Origin: Iris pallida
Lineage: Eukaryota; Streptophyta; Magnoliopsida; Asparagales; Iridaceae
Direction of reading: 5' to 3'
Assembly (NCBI GenBank): GCA_029216955.1
Contig: JANAVB010010791.1
Location: forward strand, 8,326,868 to 8,390,867
Length of the DNA: 64,000 bases
Positions 9,692-21,133 of this stretch are shown here, piece after piece. Position 1 is the stretch's first letter. Every line of letters starts with the position of its first letter. The notes under the pieces are model-generated. The model ran no database searches. It was not told the DNA's origin and worked only from the letters and a program-made list of their open reading frames with translations. A program made the position numbers and the translations under genes.

Positions 9692-10771
9692 CTAATAGAA
9701 TCGAAATGATCGTCTCTTGATTGATGCAGCTTCTTTTGGATCTTCAGGTAAAATCCCATGAACCGCATAATCAATGAATGGAGTTCTCCAATCCCTCTGC
9801 TGGGAGCTTGACTCTGTAGTATAACTATGTTCAATATACAAATTATTCTTGACATAGAATAAGTCTCGGTCCAACAAAGTAATTGTATTTTGTCTCCGAA
9901 TTGGAACAGCCAAGTCTGCAGCTAAGCTAGCAAGAGCATCAGCTTCCACATTCTGAGAACGTGGTACGAATTCGATGAAGAATCCTTTGAATGAAAGGAC
10001 CAACTCGATTACCACTTGATGATAAGGGATGCGATCAGGATTTCTGACTTCATAAGTCCCTCTAACTTGATTAACAATCAGTTGAGAATCTCCATAAGCT
10101 TCTAGGAACTCACTATCTAACTGTTTTGCTACTTGTAGACCAATCAGCAAAGCATTATGTTCTGCTGCATTATTAGAGCATGGCTCATTGAGAGAATAGG
10201 CACGGTATATAACCATTTTATCAGGAGAAACCAAGACGATTCCTAATCCAGAGACAATATTACCCTTAGGTCCAACCCGTGATGCTCCATCAAAATATAA
10301 TTGCCAGATATCATTCTTCAAAGTCATGCTGCAATCCATGACTTCATCTGGAATGTCCTCATATAGCTTTGATGTTTCAGGTATAGGATGAGCAGCTAAG
10401 AAATCAGCTAATGCTTGATCCTTCACTGATTTTTGAGGTATATAAACCATATCATAAGGAGTGAGCAACATTGCCCAGGTAGCTAACCTAGAGTTAAGAA
10501 TGCTCGGTTTTCTCATCAATACTCGAATGAGATTTATTCTGGAGATGACATGAATAGTCTGTCCTGTCACATAATGTCTTGTCTTTTGGACAGCAAAAAC
10601 CAAGGCCAGATATTCCTTTTCTACAGGAGTATACCTGTGTTCTGTTCCGACCATCATTCGGCTAAGATAATAAATTGCTTGTTCATGCCCCATATTACTT
10701 TTTTGTTCAAGAAGAGCACCAAGTAAATAATCCAAGGCTCGAACATATAGCAAAAATGGTCTTTCTACCAC
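9692..10771 (-). CDS. Element B RNase H plus archaeal-type RNase H
   Basis: Open block of 359 codons, part of the pol polyprotein, so its first residue is not a true start. Residues 1-70 are the Ty3-type RNase H (FLLYVRALDYLLGALLEQ, VEKEYLALVFAVQK). After a linker of about 80 residues comes a second complete RNase H of archaeal type, with all four catalytic acids in place: D161 (YFDGAS), E204 (AAEHNAL), D228 (GDSQLIV) and D278 (VEADALAS). A Ty3 RNase H followed by an archaeal-type RNase H is diagnostic for the Tat clade (Ogre, Retand, Grande relatives). It is the best preserved coding block of element B. Confidence 0.92.
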   Translation of the reverse strand: MVERPFLLYVRALDYLLGALLEQKSNMGHEQAIYYLSRMMVGTEHRYTPVEKEYLALVFAVQKTRHYVTGQTIHVISRINLIRVLMRKPSILNSRLATWAMLLTPYDMVYIPQKSVKDQALADFLAAHPIPETSKLYEDIPDEVMDCSMTLKNDIWQLYFDGASRVGPKGNIVSGLGIVLVSPDKMVIYRAYSLNEPCSNNAAEHNALLIGLQVAKQLDSEFLEAYGDSQLIVNQVRGTYEVRNPDRIPYHQVVIELVLSFKGFFIEFVPRSQNVEADALASLAADLAVPIRRQNTITLLDRDLFYVKNNLYIEHSYTTESSSQQRDWRTPFIDYAVHGILPEDPKEAASIKRRSFRFY

Positions 10772-11707
10772 TGGAGGTACCAGAGCATGTGGATTTGTAA
10801 GGTATTGCTTGATGTCATTGAAGGCTTTCTGACACGCTTCATCCCAAACAAATGATACACCCTTCTTTAATAGATGGAAGAAATGTTGACATCTCCCAGG
10901 GAGATTAGATATAAACCTCCTAATATAAGCAATACGACCCTAAAAGCCACAGAGTTCTTTCAAATTACGAGGAGGACGCATTTCAAGAATTGCTTTAACC
11001 TTATCAGGATCAACATGGATACCCTGAGAAGTAATGACAAATCCTAAAAACTTGCCACTGGAAACCCCTAAGAAAGACTTAGTAGGGTTCATTTTCAATT
11101 GATGTTGGTGCATCAGTTCAAATATTGTCTTCAAGTCTTGAATGTGATCATCTTTTGATCGACTCTTAACAGCAATGTCATCTACATAACATTCTACTGT
11201 CTTCCGTAGATGTTCTTGAAAGATGTTGCTCATAGCCCGTTGATACGTGGCACCGGCATTTTTAAGACCAAATGGCATAACCGTATAGCAGTAAACCCCA
11301 AGACGTATACGAAAAGCAGTATGCTTCTCATCTTCTGGATGCATCTAAATTTGATTGTATCCTGAGAATCCGTCCATGAAAGACATGCGTTCAAAACCGC
11401 ATGTATTGTCTATCATGACATCGGTAATCGGAAGTGGAAATTCATCCTTTGGACAAGCTGCATTAAGATCTCGAAAATCTATGCAAACTCGGACCTTTCC
11501 ATTCTTCTTCTTAATAGGAACAATGTTAGCAACCCAGTCCGGGTGTTGTTCTTCACGAACGAAGCCACATGTGATCAGCTTTTTGACTTCCGCCTCAATT
11601 GCATCCATCATATCTGGTCGAAAATGCCGTTGTTGTTGTTTCACAGGCTTGGCATTAGGAAGAATATTGAGTTTATGAGTAGCAACTTTAGGATCTAAAC
11701 CCGGCAT
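10772..11707 (-). pseudogene. Element B reverse transcriptase
   Basis: Two blocks in one frame, 11345-11707 and 10940-11344, then a tail. Motifs in order: DMPGLDPKVA-like start, CIDFRDLNAACPKDEFPLP, MSFMDGFSGYNQI, MPFGLKNAGATYQRAM and the catalytic YVDD of ECYVDDIAVKSR. A stop after SGYNQI stands where E has lysine, and one after LKELCGF where E has glutamine. These plus the upstream frameshift inactivate it. E carries the same domain intact. Confidence 0.92.
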
Positions 11708-13026
11708 ATCCTCATAATTCCATGCAAAAATATCAATATATTCTTTGATCAGTTTTATAAACTCTTCCTTTTCATCTTTAGAAAGGTTTTTACTAATGAA
11801 TATTGGTTTAGGCGTAGTTCCATCTCCAACATCAATCTAGACAATCTCGTCCTCCGTAGGTGGTTGTCGTTGTTCAAAATGAAGTTCCCATTAAGTGTCT
11901 ACCTGTTGAGCCCAAGGATCATTCTCAAATGATTCAGATTCACCATCAGTTTGAACCATGTTTACTGAGAATATTTGTTCAGATTCATCATAATAATCTC
12001 CTATAACATATGAGGAGTGAGATGTATCAGATTCGATAAATTAGATTTCTTCTGAATCTTATGATTGTGAAGAGCTAGAAGAGAATTCTTCTTGAATATC
12101 ATCATTAAACATGTGGGACGGATCATATCCCAAGCCATGACGAGTTTTCTGATAAAACGGATCACCACTTAATGGTAATCGTCTACCTTTGCCTTGATTG
12201 AGACCTTGCATAGTCTTCAAATCATATCCCATATTCTGGATAATCTTGAAAGATTGTTGACTATATCTGTCAATTCAGATTCTTCCTTTATTTTATCTCT
12301 CAAATCATTTGTCTGAGCAACAGGGATATTTCTAGCCTTGCCAAACACAATTTGACGCTTGTTTTTCTTATCAGACGGAATCACAAAATAAGATTCTTCA
12401 TGACGTCTATAGGTTACACAAGCTTGTGATGAAGCAACTACAGGAAGAAGATAGGGAGAAGATGTTAGGAACCTTTGAGCATAAGGTCCAACATCGACAT
12501 AAGGAGGAAAGGAATTTTCCTTATGATCAATGTATAAGGTTTCCTCTGTGTCTATGTCGTCTTTATACTGATGATTTTGATCATCAGAAGATAAAGTCAT
12601 TCTTTCAACATATTTGACAGCCATATACTCAAAAAGGAAATCTTCATTGATATTGGAAAGTACAGAATGATCAATATTTATATCATTTACAATTTGACTG
12701 CTATGCTTCGGATTAATCACTAATGGACCATCATCTGTCTTTTGCGTAGATTTGCCAAGATTGACAATCAATGGTGGTTCTAGATCATTCGTACGAGAAG
12801 TATGCCCTTTGACCTTGATCCTAAGAGGTTGAACTTGGCTTTTAGTAGGAACATTCACTGATTCCTCAGATGAAGCTTGAGTTCTCCCTTTGACCTTGAT
12901 CGTCAAAGGTTGATTGTTGACAGGTTGGGGTTGGATTCGCCCTTTGACTTTGATTTTCAAAGGTTGCTCTTCTGGTGAATCTTCATTAATAGACTGATCT
13001 TCGGCAAATGATCGGTCTTCAGCCAT
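11708..13026 (-). pseudogene. Element B protease-RT linker with LxIKVKG repeats
   Basis: ORF 12217-13026 (269 codons) plus a decayed part up to RT. The N-terminal third has about five units of the type PLKIKVKGRIQPQPVNNQ / PLTIKVKGRT / PLRIKVKGH. A moderately conserved segment follows (SYFVIPSDKKNKRQIVFG) that is also present in A and E. A Ser-rich tract precedes RT. The frame is lost at about 12217; E breaks elsewhere, so both shifts are independent damage. No enzyme motif is seen. Confidence 0.75.
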
Positions 13027-13560
13027 GTCTGATATCTCCTTTACATGTTCTTATTTGTAGAGCCTTGAATCAAAAAAATAGGCTTCGACACCCTTGAAAG
13101 GATTGATATAAGCAAACTCAGTTTTCACAACTCCTTGGGAATCCATATACTTGAAGCATTGGTGGAGAGTTGAAGGCACGATGTTATGCTCATGTAACCA
13201 TGGTCTTCCAAGAAGGATATTGTAGGATACGTCTGAATTAATAACATAGAATGTTGCCATAGTTCGAAGATCACCAATTTGAATCTTCAGACGAATATTT
13301 TCCAATGGTTTACTCTTTCCAGAGTTGAAACCAACTATTGTGGTACTAGTATAAGTCAAGTCACTAGTAAGAATCCTCAATGGTCTTAGCATACTTTGAA
13401 GAATTATGCTAATGGAAGACTCAGGATCAATGTAAATTCTGTCAAGTTCAATGGATTCAATATACCCAGTGTAGCACAAAGGCCTGTCATGCTTGTTATG
13501 CTTCAACAGCATATTTCTTGTGTAAAGGTGATGTTGGGAATTGCTTCCATCACACTATGA
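13027..13560 (-). pseudogene. Element B aspartic protease
   Basis: Retropepsin-like block. The active-site triad region reads YIDPESS where E has YIDPGSS, so the catalytic-loop glycine is replaced by glutamate. The flap and C-terminal region follow (TTIVGFNSGKSKPL, VSYNILLGRPWLHEHNIVP, the ILLGRPW-type strand). Upstream is a CPQCH-type cysteine pair. It would process Gag-Pol, and the Gly to Glu change predicts loss of activity. Confidence 0.85.
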
Positions 13561-13610
13561 CATTGTGGGCATGGCACTGGTATCTTATCAGGAGTCTTGA
13601 GTTGAGCTAA

Positions 13611-15027
13611 TCAGGAATCAGCTTGCAGTAAAGCTTCACTCAAGGTTTCGCGACTTTCTTTAGAAAGGCGAAGCAACTCGAAGATAGATAATCTAGCCGG
13701 AGTATTAGCTAACTGGGCTAGAATATCAAATTTATAGGATTTCATCACCACCCCCTGACTGGAAGCAGACTTCAACGGGACGTCAAAGCGTACTGTTTTC
13801 TGTTTCTCCTTTTCAACAACAACAGGAACAGAAGACGGTTGAGTTGATGGTGTTTCAACATTCTCTGCTTCTTTGGAGGATCCCTCATAATCTTTGTGGT
13901 ACTCTTTTTCAGATCTTGTACCAGCAAAGGTTTCTTTTTCAGACTCAGAAGAAGGAAGTACCATATTGCAGGATTTAGTCTTCTTTCCCTTAGCCTTCTT
14001 CTTACGAGGATTGTTATGAAGAACCTCAGAACCCAATCCAACAGTGGATTTTTGACTTTAAATTTGTAAAGGAAGTCGTATTCCTTTATCATAATTCAAA
14101 CCTTCTGTCTTTTGAAAATCATAACCCATCTTCTTCATGAGAAGGACAGATTGCTGACTGTATAAGTGAGTAGGCAGCAGACTTTTAACAGGAGGTTCAA
14201 CAGAGGACGAAGAAGAGATCTCTGTAACTATAGGAGGATGAGGAATAGAATTCTCTATAGCTACGGGAGGAGAAGGATTCGGGATACGAGAAAAAAATCC
14301 CTACAAGAGCTTTTTCATAAGCAGCGAAGACTTGTTGTGCCCTGTATAAGGGAATACTATTCATGGCTAGCCACTGCTGATGAGTAAGCTTGAGCTTGGT
14401 AGGAGGAGCCAAACTTGGAGGACATATGTTCAATCCTCTCAGTCTATCTTCCAAAGGAATGCCATCCCATAGATAATCCAAATCATCAGGATCTGGAATA
14501 ACATGAGAAATTATGTTGCAAGTTTTGACTTTCTTACCTTTCTTGGATTTTGAAGTTTTACCTTCATCTTCCATTTCAGGTACTAAGTCAGGATGTACCC
14601 ACATAATTTCACCATTCTTTAATGTAAGAGGCAACAATCCTTCATTTTCCTCCCTGGCAGGCGGGATATTCATAATCTTTATCGTCGCCTTCGGAATTGG
14701 GACAATTCTATCTGGTACTTGTTGAGAGGGAAAATCTCCAAATTGAAGAGAAACCATATTGGTTGTGACCGTATGCTCATTATTAGTTAGAGAGATGGCA
14801 TTGGCATTAATCAATTCTTGGATTTTCTTCTTTAGGACATAACAAGCCCTGGTGGGATGATTTATGTATCTGTGATAGATACAATATTTGGGATTATCAG
14901 TCAGATTTACCTCATTAGGCCTCTTTGGCTCCAGGATCTAGAGTTTGCCACTCTTCACCAGACATTGCAATATCCCTGGGATATCACTCTCGTCAAAATA
15001 ATATTCTTCTTTTGCCTTAGAAGACTC
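13611..15027 (-). pseudogene. Element B gag C-terminal region
   Basis: Blocks 14197-14814 and 13611-14036 (shifted frame). The N-terminal part has the Tat gag finger-like segment YCIYHRYINHPTRAC. Then come MVSLQFGDF and WVHPDLVPEME, a lysine run (KSKKGKKVKTC), a hydrophobic/Ser-rich spacer, and a block with FDILAQLANTPARLSIFELL shared by A and E. These conserved islands lie in the same order in all three Tat elements, which supports their being one protein region. Function beyond nucleic-acid binding is unknown. Confidence 0.75.
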
Positions 15028-16859
15028 CTAATTATTCGGCATCGTTTTGCTTTTGGAAAGGTTAACCATAAGAGTGTCTTTTCCTTTTGCATTACGATTG
15101 CCAGAATTATTACCAGGATTACCTTTCTTTTCTTTATCATCTGAGGCAAAAATCATCCCATGTTCACGAGCCAACCTACCATTGGTCTCGGCAGAAACTG
15201 TTGCTATGATAAACGAAGCCCAATCTGTGAATTGGAAACCCGTAAAGACAGCGATGGATGGTCGCAGATTCATCTTGCATGTATCAATTAACGCTGAATC
15301 TGGCATACCAGGAGGCATCTTTAGAGTCACCTGTCGAAAACATTCAATGAACGTCCGAGTATCTTCTTTCTCCTTTTGCTTGATTTCTATTAAGGAGGAC
15401 ATGTTCATGTCCATACCTCCTTCATAGAAGCGGAAGAGAAACATTGCCTTAAATTCGTCAAAAGACGAAATGCAATTGTCGGGTAAACTACGATACCAGT
15501 CGTAAGCTGAAACCGTCAAGCATCCAATGAATACTCGAGTGAGAAGAGCATCATTTTTCTGCAAATGAACAGTCATAATATCAAAGTAATTGATATACTG
15601 ACTAGGAGAAGCCTTTCCATCAAACAATACCATTGACTGTGGCTTGAATTTCGGTAGAAAGGGTACATCATTCCAATGAGGAGGATAAGGTTTCTTAATC
15701 CCTAACCTCTGGAGTTGATCCTTTTGCTTCAAAACAACAAACTGTGCTTTGAGCTCACGTGCTGCTTGAATGGCTTCATTGATTTGTGAAAGCACATTTG
15801 ATTGAATAGTTGTTGGTTGTACCGTAACCCCCACCGGAGATGGTATATCTTCTGGAATGATGGGATCTGGAGATGCAGAATTTTGGTTAACAGTAGGCTC
15901 TTGGATATTCAAAGGTATATCAACCCCTTGGCTATCTTGAGTTTGTGCTGCTACCTGTACCGGTGTTACTATTGCCGATTGAGCAGTTTGCTGAGCTGTT
16001 ATTATCTGGTGCATGCTTTGTATCATGTTAAGCATGTCTTTCAACGATTGTTCAATGGCAGTGAGACGTTGTTCTGTATTAGCAGATGACGTCTCTGGTT
16101 CATCTCCAATAGCGTAGGATTCAACATCTCTTGAAGATACAGAGGGATTAGTATAGAAGTATGAATCGATACTATCAGTTTCGGACTCAAGAGATTGAGT
16201 ACCCCTAGCTTCTGAATCAGAAGTCTGCAATTGTCTTTGTCTTCTTGGTCGAGTATTCTGATATACTCCTTCAAAAGAATCAAGAAGTCTATTGAATTAT
16301 TGTTGACCTGGGGTTTGGGACGTGTTCCGTCTAGGACGTCGTCCTCTGTTGGTATGAGATGCCATGTTGACTGATGCATATGACAACTCATCAGCTTGTT
16401 GTTAGGGCGCATTAAAACTTAACCGATCAAAAACTGACCGTTTGGAAGCCGAACAACAACATTTAATTACAATCTGGTGACACTCACAGTAATGATTTTC
16501 TTGGGGGAATGTCACGGGAGATTGTCTATTTTTACGCTTTTGTATTAGCAATTTACGTAAATCAGAAGGAGTAGAAGGAGTAGTCTTCTTTATTACATTT
16601 GGGGTAGCAAAACGTTTAGTCCCTTGTGTATAAAGAAGATTACTGGCTGCATTCGCAGAACCAAACTGTACATTTTTACGTACTTGGAGTTGCGTGCATA
16701 AATTGTGAGATTTTTGAGCACGAAGGACTCCATCTTCATTGCGTGTAATTTGTAAGTTTGGTACCTTGCGTACAGCAGATTGTTGGTTGAAAACAAAAGT
16801 TTTACCAACTATATTTTTATGCTTCATACGTGCAGGTACATTCACTTTCGATACAGAAA

Positions 16860-17230
16860 CATCTTTGTAAATTTTATCTATACTGTCACAGACAGGAGAT
16901 TTACCTTTACGAATAGAGCGCAAAACATGAGTATCTGCCACATCACAGACGGGAGATTTTTCTTTACGCGAAGAGCGTAATTTTTGTGTGTCTACCACGT
17001 CACAGACAGGAAATTTATTCTTACACTCAGAAGCGCAAATATTAGAGTCTGCCTCATTATAAATGGGAGACTCGTTCTTATGCACTGAGCGTAAAATTTG
17101 GTTTTTACCCACTGGGCGTAAAACATCATTTTTACGCACTGGGCGTAAAATTTGGTTCTTACGCAGTGGGCGTGAAACCTGATTATCTTCACCGTCACAG
17201 ACAGGAGATGAATTGTCACACTTAGAGTGC
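16860..17230 (-). repeat. Coding tandem repeats in element B gag
   Basis: Imperfect units of about 60 bp with the alternating theme 'CACAGACGGGAGATTT' and 'TTTACGC...GCGTAAA' on the plus strand. They code SPVCD-x-AD-x-LRS-RK type peptide units. E has the same array (37165-37530) with different unit number and order, so it is evolving by expansion and contraction. Confidence 0.8.
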
Positions 17231-17522
17231 AACGCTGAAGTAAGGACTGCCTCGTTACGAACGGGAGCCCCTACGACCGGAGTGGGAAGAATTCCCTTGC
17301 CATCAGAAGCAACAGAGAGATCAGAAGCTACTTTGGATTTAGGAACCCAAACTTTTTGTGCTTTGCGAGACTTTTGAACATTGGTGCAGCGAGAACCACC
17401 CCCAGTTCGGAGCATTTCTTCATAAGCAGTCGGGTCGAATTGAACGACCAGAGTCTTCTTCGTCGATCCGATCGACACATCATCGTATTGAGCAATTGCC
17501 TCCTCGTCAGAGGAGAAGGTCG

Positions 17523-17540
17523 TACCCAGCAGAGTCGCCA
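17523..17540 (-). other. Primer-binding site of element B
   Basis: Minus-strand TGGCGACTCTGCTGGG three bases inside the 5' LTR. It begins with TGG, the complement of the tRNA 3' CCA. It resembles the tRNA-Arg-type primer sites described for Tat/Ogre elements; the exact tRNA was not checked. It overlaps the gag start. Confidence 0.75.
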
Positions 17541-17543
17541 TTT

Positions 17544-18188
17544 TGTTTCACTTAACAAAAGGCCTGGAATTGGCTTTTGAAAATAAAACAAAAAAAAGTA
17601 CAAATAGTACAAATTGTTCTAGAAAGTATTGCTATGGAAGTCTGATCTGAAGTCGATCACTTTGTTCCTTGGACCATACGATGATGATGAAGATCACTGC
17701 TAGAAGATGAACAACCGGAAGAACTAAGTCACCAGAAAGGTATCGACGCACTTAGGCACTGATGGTGAGGCCGAATGCTTTCCTGCTTTGCTTCACTCTG
17801 TTCTGGAAGAAAAGTTGAAAAAGAATGCTCCGGAGAATCAAAATCTCTGGGTTCTGATCTCTATGTATTCTCTTCTTGTCTCTCTCTCCGTCTGTGTCTT
17901 GAGAAAAATCAATCTATTTATAGACTTGACCTTCTGTGCGTAAAACTTAGCAAAAGTTCTGTCTTTATGCTAATAACTGCCACCCATGACTGAAGTCATC
18001 CTCTGCATACGTTGACACGTGTCCCATTATTTCAATAAGAATAGGATGCACGTACACACGTTCTTCAAGATGTGTGGTATAAAAGCCATGTAAGCAAACT
18101 ACGTTCCAAAGTAGTCAGGAAGGATAGGGCGTAAACAACAACCCAAATATACTCTGAGCGTAAAGTAGTAGACTAGGCATAAAATAGC
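17544..18188 (-). repeat. Element B 5' LTR, R/U5-side part
   Basis: 645 bp matching 4716-5360 of the 3' LTR, ending at the C insertion. About 22 differences by eye, all but one transitions. It includes TATA and G-box. The rest of this LTR is at 28361-28796. Confidence 0.95.
18184..18188. repeat. Target-site duplication of element C, left (ATAGC)
   Basis: ATAGC precedes C's left TGTCACGACC terminus and is repeated at 28356-28360 after its right terminus TTTCACA. The intact B LTR has a single ATAGCCCTGAC here (5356 onwards). Confidence 0.95.
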
Positions 18189-21133
18189 TGTCACGACCCG
18201 ATCCCAAATAATTGGGTCGAACCGGATCATGCCCAGCCTGCACCGTTGTTGAGACGGCGGTAGTAAGCTGTTCCATTAGCAGGTAATCCACAACAACATC
18301 TATATTTGTCACAACTTAAAATTCGGGAAATAAAACTTTATTAAACATTTGAAATAAGTACAACTGGAATGTGAAAGAACTGAATTAAAAACCTGAAATC
18401 AAATTACAAATTTCTAAAACAACAAATCTAGAAACAGAAAATCTAGCTAAGCGTTCGACTCGCCGGCCTCAAGTCCTGCGTCCTCCAACAGGGTACAGAA
18501 CCGGGTCATATTAGCTGTTGTATAGTATAACAGCTCAGCATCCTCAATGTTCCCTAAAAATATTATCTCCAGTCAGGAGGGAGCAAAGTACAATTTATGC
18601 TAATTTGACAATTAAAATAATAATAGAATCATGCACTTTTAAACAATTTGAAGTAAACAGTTTTCTAGCAGTAAAATAGTGTGATTTGAATAGGCAATGA
18701 ATATGACCGGCTTGGGTTGTACAGTTGTATCCTATTGATACAATTCGGCTTATCCCCGTGTGTAAGAGGGGTAAGCTAATACTGGCCTAAGTTATTGTTT
18801 TGGATGTGGTCATAATCATTACACTACTCTTCCAGTCCCCAAACAGTTACAGTAGTTACAGTCAGTGCTCTCAGAGAGAGTTTCGTGTTGCATCGTGGTT
18901 TAAACTTGCATTAAAACGATTACTAAATAATTGTAAACTAACACAAAATATACTTGCCTCAAATGAACTGGACTGGAAAGTTGGAGACTTCGAGATGGAA
19001 ATTCAGAATCGTCCTCGAATTCCTACATTCGAAAAATTGACTCAGAACCAGGGTTACCAATCTAACTACGCTAGTTGAAATCTCTAATTGTGTCCTAATC
19101 CATTTTAATTCTTTAATAATAAAACAAACAGAATTACGATTATCGATGCGTTGAATTTATAACGAGGGAAAGATCGTTTAAACTTTGTATTTTAAAAAAC
19201 CCGTCGATACCAAATTATTTGATTAAAACTTGTATTTTAGTAACTATAAATATAAAACTAAATTTCTTATTTTTAGTGAGAAATACATGATCGTTAGTTA
19301 ATATTAAAACTTGTAGATTTTATGTGAGAAAAACTTATTAATTTTTATATGAAAATAACTTTTATCCGATTTATTCGTATGCTACAAAAACTCGCAAAAT
19401 CAGCAAATAACCAGAAATCCTACACTACCAAATTACAGTTACAGAACCAACAACCAGCTGGGCTTATGCCCATTACAATTTATTTACATAAATTGAAATA
19501 AGACAAGAACGGTCGTTAGTTCTAAACTTCCTATAAATTAAATACGAATAAATTAAATAATAAATTAAATTAAATAATAACTAGTCTCAGATATGGTCCA
19601 ATTGTCAACTAGGCTAATGCCTCAACGTCCGGGCGAGGCCCGTTTCGTTTGTACTTAGCCGGGGCCCATTGACCGATACGGTCATTGCCCAAAAATCCAA
19701 AATATTTAATCTATATTTTCGAAATCCATTTTAAAATCATTTTTAAAATATAATTAAATTTACGGAAAAATTCAGCAGCATTTCCTCTGTTTTTAGTCAA
19801 CCCAAAAATGGGAAATATGCCAACATTTTCCTGCAAATCCCAAACCAGGAAATCCCAAAATATATACACATAAAAATAACCATAACATTCCACAGATTAA
19901 TTCGGAACGACCCGAACCAAGTTCGGAAGTCCGAATCCAACCAAAACATTCACAGCACGCTACCAGAAAAATCTGAAAACCCAAAATATATCGAAATCCA
20001 TTTTTCGAAAAGTTCCGGAAAAGAAAAACAACCAACAGAACCTTTTCGAAGGTTCCGAAATTACGACGTCACTAAAAGCCGAATTCCCGGAAGGGAATCG
20101 GGGACCAATCTCATCACAGACTAAAAAAAATGGAACGGGACAGGGGTTATACCTTGGGTTGCTCGGCTAGAGCTCTCAGATGATATAAAGAAAGAATAAT
20201 CACGGACAGCAGGAGAATTCGTTGGCACAGCGGGTCGGAGACACGGGAACCGCTTAAACCACGGAACAACAGAACGGTTCGGAAATCGCAGCGAATCTCG
20301 GAAAGCGGACAGCAGCGGAATCGTTGGAGGCGGGGCAGAGGGGAGTAGCCGAGAGGGGTGCTTCCGGCGAAGGGGCTCGGCAAGGGGCGCTGGGGACCGG
20401 GGCGTCGGGGTCGGACGCCGGAGGGTCGCGTCGGGGAAGGGCGCTGGGAACCGGGTCCGCGCCGGAGCGCCGGGGGAGCGCTGGAAGGGGGAGGCCGAGC
20501 GACAGCAGGGCGCGGACGAAGGGGGTCGTCCAGAGGTGCGCCGGGAGGGAGGAGGCCGGCGTCGGGGTCGGGCGGCCGGGCTAGGGGGCTCCGGCGAAGA
20601 GCGATGCTGGGAGGAGGCCGGCGTCCGGGTCCGTGCGGAGGTGCGCCGGGGAGGTCGCGGCCTAAGGGTGCCGCTGGGAGCTTCGGGAGGGAAGAGGGTT
20701 TGAGGGATTTTAGTTCTTTGTGAAAGAGAGAGAGTGAGGAGGTTGCTTTCTTAGGAAGAGTAGAGAGTGATGGTTCTGTGAGGAAGTGTTTTGAGAAAGG
20801 GGAGTTATAAGGAGGTGGGGTGGTGGTTTGAGTGATGTGGAGTAAAAATGGGAGAGAGGTGAACGTGGAGTGAAAGGAGGAGAGGGGTGTGTGCTGGTCC
20901 TTCGTGGACCAGCTCAAAGCTTTTATTATTATTATTATTTTTTAATAGTAAGAATTCAGAATTTCAAAAATAAAAGGATTGGGTCTGGGTTCGGGAGTCG
21001 GGTCCGGGCTCGGGTCTGGGTCAGCACCCAAAAACCATATTAATTCTCAAAATTAATTTTAAAACTCAATAAATTAACTCTAATTATAACAATAATGATA
21101 AATAATAATTATACTACAAAACTGGGTTTCACA
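18189..21133 (-). repeat. Element C 3' LTR
   Basis: 2945 bp, TGTCACGACCC ... GGGTTTCACA on the plus strand, paired with 25412-28355. AT-rich apart from a sharply bounded GC-rich island at about 20320-20700. Long open frames inside it (plus 18800-19078; minus 20147-20917) appear in both LTR copies only because the LTR is duplicated, and I do not call them genes. Confidence 0.95.
20320..20705 (-). other. GC-rich, strand-skewed island in element C LTR
   Basis: About 380 bp packed with G-runs on the plus strand (GGGGCTCGG, CCGGGGCGTCGGGG, GGGAGG) inside an otherwise AT-rich LTR. On the element strand it is C-rich and downstream of the likely transcription start, so in the R/U5 leader. The second copy is at about 27540-27905. 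Many GGG runs could form G-quadruplexes in the complementary strand. Coding potential is not supported. Confidence 0.6.

Larger units (their letters stand above)
15028..17541 (-). pseudogene. Element B gag, start codon on the primer site
   Basis: One frame from ATG 17541 to 15028, broken by two stops (at 16402-16404, and near 16293 where E has glutamine). The ATG uses the last base of the 3-base spacer plus the TG of the primer site TGGCGACTC, giving MATLLGTTFSSDEEA. Residues about 90-225 form tandem repeats of the type SPVCDVADTHVLRSIRKGK, coded by units with GCGTAAA. Next is a conserved island MASHTNRGRRPRRN ... GVYQ, a low-complexity QTAQ region, then the capsid domain (KPYPPHWNDV, YDWYRSLPDNCISSFDEF, FRFYEGG, FIECFRQVTLKMPPGMP). 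Gag builds the particle and packages RNA. Confidence 0.88.

Noticed and set aside
16041..16412. 123-codon ORF overlapping element B gag
   Set aside because: Out-of-frame shadow; the real gag frame aligns with E through this segment.
18800..19078. 92-codon plus-strand ORF repeated at 26022-26300
   Set aside because: Its conservation only reflects the LTR duplication. No start context or domain, and antisense to the element.
20320..20705. rDNA-like fragment in element C LTR
   Set aside because: Composition resembles plant rDNA spacer, but I recognise no rRNA core segment.
20147..20917. 256-codon minus-strand ORF in element C LTR (and its 170-codon partner at 27628-28140)
   Set aside because: Pro/Arg/Ala text produced by the GC-rich island. 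The two LTR copies diverge by frameshift, with no domain and no sign of coding constraint.
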